The notes beneath the pieces were generated by a model, which saw only the letters and a list, made by a program, of their open reading frames with translations, was not told the origin of the DNA and did no database searches. From Leishmania donovani (taxonomy: Eukaryota; Euglenozoa; Kinetoplastea; Trypanosomatida; Trypanosomatidae): a stretch of DNA of 18,658 bases. Position 1 is the stretch's first letter. Each line of letters opens with the position of its first letter. Below are positions 1-7,055 of this stretch, in pieces. The stretch is taken from NCBI RefSeq assembly GCF_000227135.1, contig NC_018263.1, positions 2,447,782 through 2,466,439 on the forward strand. Reading direction: 5' to 3'. The position numbers and the translations under genes are program-made.

Positions 1-143
1 ACCAACATAACCTTGGCGTTGCTCGCCGACATGAACGGCGGAGCGTCTCCCTCGTCCTCCATGACATTCTTTGCATCCTGGCGTGCCGGCTCCTCCGACA
101 AAGAGTTTGAGCGCCGCCTGTTCGCCTCCAACTTGTCGCTCAT
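1..143 (-). CDS. GT2: Glucose transporter, short-N-terminus isoform (GT2/GT3 type), 5' end only
   Basis: Reading the minus strand from the ATG at 143-141 gives 47 complete codons plus two bases, open to the window edge. The protein begins MSDKLEAN, has a charged Ser/Glu/Asp-rich stretch, and ends SNAKVMLV, which aligns with SNARMIMV at residues 127-134 of the neighbouring GT1, exactly where the first membrane helix starts. So it is a hexose transporter paralogue with about 40 residues before the shared core, against about 126 in GT1. Family knowledge: Leishmania GT2 and GT3 have short N-termini and sit on the cell-body membrane, while GT1 goes to the flagellum. The membrane core lies outside the window. 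Same-strand tandem placement after GT1 fits the known GT cluster. GT2 versus GT3 cannot be settled from this fragment. A plus-strand frame also runs open through 1-192; I regard it as a shadow. Confidence 0.87.
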   Translation of the reverse strand, partial: MSDKLEANRRRSNSLSEEPARQDAKNVMEDEGDAPPFMSASNAKVML

Positions 144-190
144 GGCTGCGGGCAGTGCCCTCAATGGGCTGGTTGCACGAGAGAAAGGAT
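144..190 (-). promoter_or_regulatory. Putative spliced-leader acceptor for the GT2-type gene
   Basis: On the minus strand a CCTTTCTCTC tract (179-188) is followed by the first AG at 170-169 (context CAACCAG). This would leave a leader of about 25 nt before the ATG at 143, with no ATG in between. The tract is short, and other pyrimidine-rich runs lie further upstream (about 342-376 and 1421-1500), so a longer leader is possible. Confidence 0.4.
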
Positions 191-1350
191 AGCGGTCAGC
201 AGAAACAGCGTCGGCAGTGGGGTGTCGGCAGCAACGGGGAAGGTGAGCTTGAAAAGTAGGTGTGCCGCTTTGTGTTGCTTGCTGAGAGAGCTGCAGCGCC
301 GTGAAGGTGTTACTGCGCACGTGTAGGGGTGGGGGGCAGAGAATAGCAGAGGCACATGAGGGAGACAGAGAAAGGGCGCGCGCGCGGAGTGAGTCAGCAC
401 ACGCACAGGCATGCACAGGTGCACACAGCACTACACCGCAGCATCCCTATTGCGCTGTCCTAAACCGCAACGCGGAGACGGCGCCTCGCACCCGTCCGTC
501 GAAAGTGCCACGCCGGCTTGTCGGCGCAGCGCTCCGCATAAGCTCGCGCAAGAGGAGCAGGGGTGTCTCTCTGCTATTCACAGCTACTTCGAACACTCAG
601 TGAAGTCCAGGAACAGTTAGCAAGAGAGGCGATGTGCCTTTCCGCGATCCTGCACCCATTCAGGTGGGACGGTGACAGCGGCAGCTAAAGGCGAGAGAAA
701 ACAAGACAGAAACGAAACGACGAAAGCGCTCCACTGGTTCTACTCACGTGTGCAAATTGAGAGGAGGTCAGCGCCACGCTCTGCGGTCCCTCGGAGGCGC
801 ATCACGCTGGCCATCTCGCCTTCGCTTGCGTGCGCCGTGAGGCTTGCGCAGGCCGCCCGAAAGGACGGCGAGAGAAACGAGTAGAGAGAGGAGCACGCGT
901 CCATTTGCTTTTGATAGAGTGAAACAGCGAAGCCTCTAACCATCCTCTTCGCTCACAATCTTTTCTCGCGCCGCGTCAGGGCACACCGGCGTCTGCGCGC
1001 AGCCGAGACGGCCGTCTCCAGCAGGCATCGTTCCCGTCCGCACGCGCCGCACCCCTGCGCACGCGATACTAATGAAAAGAAAGAGAGAAGGTACCGCTTT
1101 TCATCTTTTGGATACTGCCGTCCCTTGCGCTCGTCGCGCGCCACCCCCGCCCGCTCGCACCGCACCTCCCATCCTCCGCGCCACCAGCACCGGCAGCAGG
1201 CAACGCCGCGCAGGCACCGTCTTCCAGCTCGTGCAAAAGACGAAAGAGTCTGAACGAGCGCGCGTGGGGGGCGGGAGGAGAGGACATGGGGGGGGGGGCA
1301 ACACCAACGACACGAGTCGGGCACTGTTCGACGAGCGCACGCGCAACACT

Positions 1351-1504
1351 CGTATGACCGCACGCGAAGGGAGAACGAGGCACGTCACAATGGGAGCACA
1401 GAACACGCATCGACGGATACAAAGGAGAAAAAGAGGGCAAAGGACAGGAGAGGGAGGGGGTGTTAGAGAAAAGGGAAAGGAAAAACAAAAAACGTTTTCG
1501 TTTT
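1351..1504 (-). promoter_or_regulatory. AG-free pyrimidine-rich block, likely RNA-processing signal
   Basis: In the transcribed (minus) sense there is no AG dinucleotide from 1504 down to 1351, and 1421-1500 is a long C/T-rich run. The first AG downstream is at 1350-1349. A branch/pyrimidine tract followed by an AG-depleted zone is what a trans-splice acceptor looks like in trypanosomatids, and such tracts also set the upstream poly(A) site. It may direct GT1 polyadenylation, a distal GT2 acceptor, or an unannotated small transcript. Confidence 0.4.
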
Positions 1505-1511
1505 CTTTAAA

Positions 1512-1610
1512 NNNNNNNNNNNNNNNNNNNNNNNNNNNNNNNNNNNNNNNNNNNNNNNNNNNNNNNNNNNNNNNNNNNNNNNNNNNNNNNNNNNNNNNNN
1601 NNNNNNNNNN
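1512..1610. other. Assembly gap (99 N)
   Basis: Ninety-nine consecutive undetermined bases in the GT1-GT2 intergenic region, flanked on the left by a low-complexity homopolymer-rich stretch. A run this close to 100 is typical of a scaffold gap of unknown true size. Because this locus is a tandem gene array, missing or collapsed sequence here is possible. Confidence 0.97.
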
Positions 1611-2143
1611 GGGCCAACTAATGCTGCCGAGAGTTGCTCAGCAGACTGCAACTCCACTGCACGCAACGCGCTCGGTGCAGGACGACGCCCAGCATCGCCG
1701 CGACACTGCTGAAGCACAGAAAAAAAAAAACAAAAGGCGCTTGTGTGCGCCACTGGAGCTGATGATATCATTCGAACGTTTCCGGACAGAAACAAGATCT
1801 CGACAACAAGACCCCTAACAACAGCAACAGCCCTGATGTCTCCGTCGGCGACTAGCGCATGCAGCTAAGCCCACGAGGGTAATATAGCCTCATCGCCTCC
1901 ACCCATAGAGTCGGCGCAGGAAACTGATATCACAGTCAGGTTGAAGATACCATCGTGAGAGAGAGAATCCCAACACAAAAAAAGTGCGTTGGCGCGGCAC
2001 GGCGCTCCCCGCAAGCGCGGTCAAGGCCAGCGGAGTCGAAGCCATCGCGGCGCGCCGACGCACGTCTAGTCACGGGCACACGGCCCTGACTGAGGCGCGA
2101 GAGAGAAGGCGGGAAGGCCACTGCAGCATCCTCCTCATTCTGC

Positions 2144-4105
2144 TCACTCAGCCCTGTTGCCGCTGAGCGAGGAGCTCAGCTCCTTCTTCCCGTCAGCCGG
2201 GGCCGCCGCCCTCTTCTTGCCATCGCGCTTCTCGTCCCACGGGTGCAGGAAGAAGACCTGGATGATGAAGCAGATAGTGCCAAGGCAACCGAAGAAGATG
2301 AAGGCAACGGCCTGGCCCTTGTCCTGGTTGCCTGAAGGGCCGCCAGAGATGTGTTCGGTCGCGATCGGGTAGCACACGTTGATGATCAGGTTGAAGATGA
2401 ACTGGGTCACCTGCGTGAACGACGCACCGCGCGGGCGGAACGACAGCGGGAACATGTCCTGCGTCAGAACGTAGTAGCACGGGCCCACGCACACCTCGAA
2501 GCCGAGAATGAACAGCAGGATGCCAGTGATGGCCACGCCGTTCTTCACCTCCGTCTTCTTGCTGACACCAGGGTACACGGGAATACCGCACATGAGCAGG
2601 CACATGCTCGACGTGAAGAGCGAGCCGAAGAGGAACAGCTGGCGCATCGTGAACACGTACGAGAGCGGGATCGACGCAAGCGTCGTCACGAAGTTCCACA
2701 GCATCACAACGAAGTTGCCCACCAGCGGCGCCAGGCCAAGACTGCCCATGATCGCCGGCGCGTAGTTCATCACAGCGTTGATGCCAGTCAGCTGCAGCGT
2801 GCCAGCCATCACGGCGCCCATCAGCAGGCGCGGGATCATTTCGACGTAGCCGTACTCGTTCGGGTCCAGCTCAATGCCGCCCTCCTCATCGTCGCCGCCG
2901 AACTTCGCGCGCGATTCGCTCATCACAATCCCAAGCAGGATCGTCAGCAGGCTGAACAGGGTCGAGAATGCGCACAGGCCCTGCATGCGCGCCATCACCA
3001 TCTGGTCCTTGTCGCGGTCAAACCAGATGCTCTGGCCAAGTGCAAGGCCAACCGCCGCCGCAACGAAGATGCCCAGTGTCGTGAACACCTGGAACATCAC
3101 ACCAATCGTGCGCTTCCACTTCGGGTGCGCGTTCTGGTCAGTGTACACAGGGCACGCAACACCGATCACGCCCAGGAACAGGCCAATCGCGAAGCGGCCG
3201 ACAATCAGCACCCAAAACTCGTTCTCGGAGGTCGACACATGGCACATCACGGACGACACAACACCCACGAGGCCAACGAGCAGAAACGAGAGCCTCGCGC
3301 CAATCGTCGACGCAAGCGGGCCAGCAAACACGGAGCCGATCAAGCAGCCGGCAATCATCGAGCCGGCGAAGATACCGCTTTCCGACGACGAGTAGCCCGA
3401 CGGGTTCTGGCACTCCTTGGCGCTGTAGGACCACCTGCACCGCGGGTCTGCCTCGCACTGGGTAATCGCACCCGGCATTTCCGAAGCACTCGAGTAGGTG
3501 TATGTTCTGCGGCACGTGATCTCGGGCCAGCCACAGTAGCCGGTGCCAGTCGCGTTCGGAAACCACTGGCAGTCGGCGTTCGGCGCCGTCGTGCAGCCTC
3601 TCTCGCTGCGGAAGTTCGCGCAGTTCGTGCTGTAGCCAAACAGCGTTGAGTACACGCCGACAAAGCCGATCGAGTAGCCGTTGAGGCTGCCACCAATGGC
3701 CTGCACCATGATCATACGAGCATTCGAGATGGAGCAAAATGAGGGCGATGGCTGCTCATTTTGTGATACAGTCTCCTGATCAAAGCCGTCAAGGTCATCA
3801 GCAATGGCAGGCGTCATCGGGTTCTGGACTTTCTCAGCTGTGTATTTCGACTCTGGAAGCGGAAGAGGGTTAAGATGTCGTTGTGATGGTGAAAAGGACG
3901 GAGCGTCACAATTAGTATGAGGCGGCTTCAGTTTTCGGGGGTCCAGCGGCCGAGGAATCTGGTGCGGTGTCATCAGAGGATGATCGGCTGGGGAAGCATC
4001 CATGAACATCCTTTGCGGCTCCTCCCCCTCCGTATTTAGCTGTGTCGCTAGCACATTATGAGGGAGCCTTGCCGAGGTCGGATTCGTAGTGTAAGGGCCG
4101 CTCAT
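2144..4105 (-). CDS. GT1: Glucose transporter GT1, flagellar isoform (MFS sugar transporter)
   Basis: A 653-aa facilitative hexose transporter of the major facilitator superfamily sugar porter family. Visible parts: a hydrophilic Pro-rich N-terminal domain (1-126); first membrane helix about 131-158; a large Cys-rich outer loop (159-243; Cys 162, 171, 179, 191, 198, 217, 223, 232) with an NAT glycosylation sequon at 184; GRFAIG at 303 and PVY at 319; a charged cytoplasmic loop about 397-425; the sugar-binding QLTGIN at 438-443; a GPCYYVLTQDMFP segment at 541-553; and a Lys-rich tail ending GNRAE. N95-P96-M97 matches the tripeptide I recall as essential for flagellar targeting of L. mexicana GT1, at the same numbering. 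With the long N-terminus this identifies GT1 rather than GT2/GT3. Family role: hexose uptake, with GT1 in the flagellar membrane also linked to glucose sensing. A T11 tract and AG lie just upstream of this ATG, supporting the start. Confidence 0.95.
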   Translation of the reverse strand: MSGPYTTNPTSARLPHNVLATQLNTEGEEPQRMFMDASPADHPLMTPHQIPRPLDPRKLKPPHTNCDAPSFSPSQRHLNPLPLPESKYTAEKVQNPMTPAIADDLDGFDQETVSQNEQPSPSFCSISNARMIMVQAIGGSLNGYSIGFVGVYSTLFGYSTNCANFRSERGCTTAPNADCQWFPNATGTGYCGWPEITCRRTYTYSSASEMPGAITQCEADPRCRWSYSAKECQNPSGYSSSESGIFAGSMIAGCLIGSVFAGPLASTIGARLSFLLVGLVGVVSSVMCHVSTSENEFWVLIVGRFAIGLFLGVIGVACPVYTDQNAHPKWKRTIGVMFQVFTTLGIFVAAAVGLALGQSIWFDRDKDQMVMARMQGLCAFSTLFSLLTILLGIVMSESRAKFGGDDEEGGIELDPNEYGYVEMIPRLLMGAVMAGTLQLTGINAVMNYAPAIMGSLGLAPLVGNFVVMLWNFVTTLASIPLSYVFTMRQLFLFGSLFTSSMCLLMCGIPVYPGVSKKTEVKNGVAITGILLFILGFEVCVGPCYYVLTQDMFPLSFRPRGASFTQVTQFIFNLIINVCYPIATEHISGGPSGNQDKGQAVAFIFFGCLGTICFIIQVFFLHPWDEKRDGKKRAAAPADGKKELSSSLSGNRAE

Positions 4106-5166
4106 GGTTCTGGACTATGCGAGAGTGTGTGTGAGTTGTGTTTCACGTATGGAAGGTTGTGCAGTTCACGTGTCAAAAAAAAAAATGATGTTTTTCCAGT
4201 AAAGAAGCTTGCGCTGTTTACTGTGGTTTATGTTTCGTACCTTCTTTCTGCGTTCGTGCTCTGCGGGGATGAGGTGCCGCTCAGCAAGGATTCGAGGGGC
4301 GAGTGCGTTGGTAAAGGGACCTCGTTTTTCTCCTTTGTTTTGTTGTTTTGCTTGTCTGTTGTGTGCGGGGGAAGCGGCGAAGTGAGGGAAGAGACAGACG
4401 GTATTGGCCACGCAGTGATCATGTCCCAGAGAACGTGAGCAAAGAAGGATGCGAGGCAGTCCAGAAAGCGAAAGGTGGCGAAGATGGCAAAGGAAAAGCC
4501 GTGTTCGCAGAACACGCGGATGGTGCGCATGGGATGCGTCGGAGAGAGGGCAAAGACACATCAGCGAGCGTCCTTCAACGAGGACGATAGTCTGCGCAGT
4601 CGAGGTATGGAGGAGAAAGGCGCTGCTTCTGTTTTTTTTGTTTGTTTTTCTTATCAGTATCCTTGGAAGGGCTAAAGTGCATGGGTGGTGGCTTGCGCCG
4701 CGTTGCCAACCCAATCTGCCGTGCGCGATTAGCACGTTTAAGTGCAGGGCGGGGTGGGGGACGGAGAGGCTCTGAAGACGCTATCGAAACAAGGGAAAAA
4801 GTCGTCAACGGTTTTTTATTTGGCTCATTCTTGAGTCGATCTGGAGCACCATGTGTGCCTAACTCTCAGGGGAGGGGAGGGGGCACGCTCACGCGTGGCT
4901 CTGAGTCCGTTGACTACGAAGACGAAATGGAGGTGAAAGCGCCGCGGAGCTCCCGAAAGGTTCGCTGGCAGTGATTAAAACGGCGGAGCAATGCGGCAAG
5001 CAGACGCCCCCGCATCTTGCACTCCGAAAGGCAAATCCCTCTTCTGCGGGCTTGTGGGCAGTTCTCGCCTCGTTTGGCAGTGCAATGGGGCACGCTGACT
5101 TTCCGTGCATCCTTTCCACCCACATCCCTTTTCGATCAGTCCTCTCCCATTCCGGGAGATGAACCC
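4106..5166. other. Intergenic region between the methyltransferase and GT1
   Basis: About 1.06 kb between the methyltransferase stop and the GT1 start, presumably 3'UTR of the former plus the processing signals of GT1. It contains a plus-strand T-rich run (4629-4650) and a plus-strand A11 run (4175-4185). The overlapping open frames on both strands are short and composition-driven; I see no convincing gene or RNA. Confidence 0.7.
4115..4185 (-). promoter_or_regulatory. Putative spliced-leader acceptor for GT1
   Basis: In the transcribed sense a run of 11 T (4185-4175) is followed by an AG-free stretch until ATAG, with the AG at 4116-4115. That would leave only about 9 nt before the GT1 ATG at 4105. 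A second AG lies at 4111-4110. The short leader supports the long N-terminal domain being translated. Confidence 0.5.
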
Positions 5167-6129
5167 CTACACCACGAAACCGGCACTGTCGAGAGCTGCT
5201 GCGGCGCCGGCAATGTCCGATGGCCCGGTGCGGCAGCACCCGCCAACAAGCCGAGCACCATGAGAAGCCCACTCCCGCGCCAATGCTGCCAAGCTCAGAG
5301 TAGTGCCATCGCGCATGGGTATGGGGTGCCACGTTCTAGTGACTGTGTCGTAGGACTCACCCGAATTCGTGTACACGACGAGCGGCATTGTGGTGAGCGT
5401 GTGCAGATGAGCCAGCACTGCAGAGGCTTCGGCCATAGGGATGCAGTTAACGCCTACTGCGACAACCTGAGGGGCCTTTTCGAGGAACGAAATGATATCA
5501 GCCCATTTGGTGCCGTCGCTGATCGCCTCCACAGGTGAGATTCGAGATGTCGTGAAGGAGACCCACGCCCGGCAGTTTGGATGCTCCTCCTGTAGCAGCG
5601 CCACAATCGCGCGCACCTCCGCGGCAGAGGGCTGGGTTTCAATGGCGAGCACGTCTGCACCGGCGCGGAGTAGTGCTGCAATGCGCAAGCGATGGAATTC
5701 CTTAAACTCCTCCGCACTTCGTACGTAGTCGCCGCGGTATTCGGAACCGTCGGCGAGGTAGGCACCATACGGGCCGACAGAGCCGGCCACGAAAACCGGT
5801 GCAGCCTGTGGCTTCTCCTTCAGGTGCCGCTCCCGAACGCTTTGCGCAATGCGCACCGACTCTTCAATGGCCGCCACAGCAGCATCCTCGGTGAGTCCGC
5901 GGTGTTCCATTAGACTCTGTGGTGTGATCTGGTAGCTGGCTGTGATGATGCATCGTGCGCCAGCCCGCAGGTATGCCAGCGCCACGTCGCGGATCCGCTG
6001 CGGTGATTCCAGCAGGACTTTGCCGGACCAGAGAGGATCGAGAAGATCGCAGCCACGCGTCTCCAGTTCCGTCGCCAGGCCCCCATCGAGCATGACGACT
6101 TGATTTGGATCTGCCAAGTAGGCCTCCAT
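5167..6129 (-). CDS. Homocysteine S-methyltransferase (zinc-dependent, MmuM/BHMT family)
   Basis: Transfers a methyl group from a donor such as S-methylmethionine or S-adenosylmethionine to homocysteine, giving methionine. From the start chosen here the protein is 320 aa, close to bacterial MmuM (about 310). It opens with LDGGLATELETRG, the family's N-terminal signature, and shows the three zinc-ligand cysteines: GVNC in the middle-late part and GGCC near the end (C288, C357, C358 if counted from the longest open frame). The family TIM barrel therefore looks complete. The open frame extends upstream to 6306 (379 aa), but the extra 59 residues do not resemble the family. The minus strand has no AG between 6386 and 6183, and the first AG (6182-6181) falls just inside the second in-frame Met codon region, so trans-splicing would leave 6129 as the first ATG. 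The donor substrate cannot be told from sequence. Confidence 0.9.
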   Translation of the reverse strand: MEAYLADPNQVVMLDGGLATELETRGCDLLDPLWSGKVLLESPQRIRDVALAYLRAGARCIITASYQITPQSLMEHRGLTEDAAVAAIEESVRIAQSVRERHLKEKPQAAPVFVAGSVGPYGAYLADGSEYRGDYVRSAEEFKEFHRLRIAALLRAGADVLAIETQPSAAEVRAIVALLQEEHPNCRAWVSFTTSRISPVEAISDGTKWADIISFLEKAPQVVAVGVNCIPMAEASAVLAHLHTLTTMPLVVYTNSGESYDTVTRTWHPIPMRDGTTLSLAALAREWASHGARLVGGCCRTGPSDIAGAAAALDSAGFVV

Positions 6130-6180
6130 GCCACCTACTTTCCAGTTCGCCAGGAGTCCCCAACACAAAAAATGGTGATT

Positions 6181-6386
6181 CTCCATGTGAGTGAAGTGAG
6201 TGCGCGCGCGTGCCGCATGAGTTCCAGCAACGACGGTGGAAACAGGGTTGCAGCCAATCCCCGTTGGATGCGGAAGATGAGAAACGAAGAGGGAAGAGCA
6301 TTCCATAAAGAGCGTACCGAGGCGGAGACGCGGAAGGCAACGCGAAGAGGAAAGATGGAGGCGGAGGGAGAGAGAGGTAAGGATGG
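6181..6386 (-). promoter_or_regulatory. Spliced-leader acceptor region of the methyltransferase gene
   Basis: In the transcribed sense this is C/T-rich (especially 6375-6265) and has no AG for about 204 nt. The first AG is at 6182-6181, giving a leader of about 51 nt with no ATG before 6129. This is a classic polypyrimidine tract plus AG exclusion zone. Confidence 0.65.
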
Positions 6387-6866
6387 CTCAATGCACCCAA
6401 CTGCAGCCGCCATCAGCGCTTCGGAAGACGGGGGGAGGGGTCAAGGCACAAACGGCAAAAAAGGGCGCGTGTTGCCCTCACGCTCTTTGCTCCGTCTTTC
6501 TCTTTCCAAAATGGCCGCTGACGCACCCTCAGCATACCGGGGTGTGACTTCATGCAGCTGCTGGTCGCCTCGGCATCGCCCACTTCGTCCCAGCAGGTAA
6601 GCCAGAGAAAGCCGACGGTAGGTGGCGAGCAAGCGCCTGCTGCGGCAGTCGCCCTTTGCCCTTTCTCTCTGCTTCAGTGAACCCTTCGGGCCGCTCTGAT
6701 GAGCCAAGGACGCGGTGAAAGGGTGCTTGTGCACGCTCATGCAGACACTTTGCCAGATTACGCGTGGTGGTCACCGCCTATGCTGAGGCAGCCGTCTCCT
6801 TTCTGTCTTCCCATGCCGAAGTGTGTTTTCTATTTTCGAAGCCGTCGCGGAGCCGTGAAAGATTAC

Positions 6867-6908
6867 CATACATACATACACACATATATGTGTGTATTTA
6901 TATATGTG
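6867..6908. repeat. CATA/CA/TA microsatellite with a 22-nt perfect palindrome
   Basis: Tandem CATA units run into CA, TA and TG dinucleotides. Positions 6876-6897 are a perfect 22-nt palindrome centred on ATATAT, flanked by a second TATATATG stretch. It lies about 160 nt downstream of the TOR stop in the transcribed sense, so it could form a hairpin in the TOR 3'UTR, or simply be repeat slippage. Confidence 0.85.
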
Positions 6909-7055
6909 CAAGGAGAGCTCACCGATACGCACGTACCTACGCTCGCACACACCACTTTTCTGGCATTCCTCCGTCGCTTGCGTCCCGCGGCTACCGCCTT
7001 TTTCGCTTCCCCTTCCAGCGGTGTGATTCAGCGCGCTCACGCGCGTTGGCAGGCC

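Larger units (their letters stand above)
144..2143. other. GT1-GT2 intergenic region with no firm gene
   Basis: Two kilobases between the GT1 stop and the next GT start, presumably the GT1 3'UTR, its poly(A) region and the GT2 5' region. It holds an 11-base G run (1288-1298), purine-rich plus-strand stretches that are pyrimidine-rich in the transcribed sense (about 1360-1500), a 99-N gap, and short A runs (1720-1731, 1977-1983). Open frames in both directions are low-complexity, Arg/Ser/Pro/Cys-rich and overlap one another, so I call none as a gene. Confidence 0.75.
6130..7055. other. Intergenic region between TOR and the methyltransferase
   Basis: About 0.93 kb holding the TOR 3'UTR and the methyltransferase splice signals. 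It contains a CATA/CA/TA microsatellite with an embedded palindrome (6867-6908). Open frames here are short and unconvincing. Confidence 0.7.

Noticed and set aside
1..192. Plus-strand open frame ending at 192 that looks like the C-terminus of a protein, suggesting a convergent strand-switch region
   Set aside because: The opposite strand of 1-143 encodes a clear glucose transporter N-terminus (MSDKLEAN... to the helix 1 border), so the plus-strand frame is a shadow and the region is an ordinary tandem spacer.
161..424. 87-codon minus-strand frame just upstream of the GT2-type gene
   Set aside because: It is Cys/Leu/Ser/His-rich sequence coded by pyrimidine tracts and is not in frame with the transporter.
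1072..1818. 248-codon plus-strand frame and the 1463-1795 minus-strand frame
   Set aside because: Both cross the 99-N gap, so their continuity is unknown, and their sequence is low-complexity.
2351..3649. 432-codon plus-strand open frame
   Set aside because: It lies entirely antisense to GT1, is dominated by Arg, His and Ala from GC-rich codon shadowing, and shows no domain.
6130..6306. N-terminal 59-residue extension of the methyltransferase (Met at 6306 or 6186)
   Set aside because: The extra residues are unlike the family, and the first AG after the pyrimidine tract falls downstream of both Met codons.
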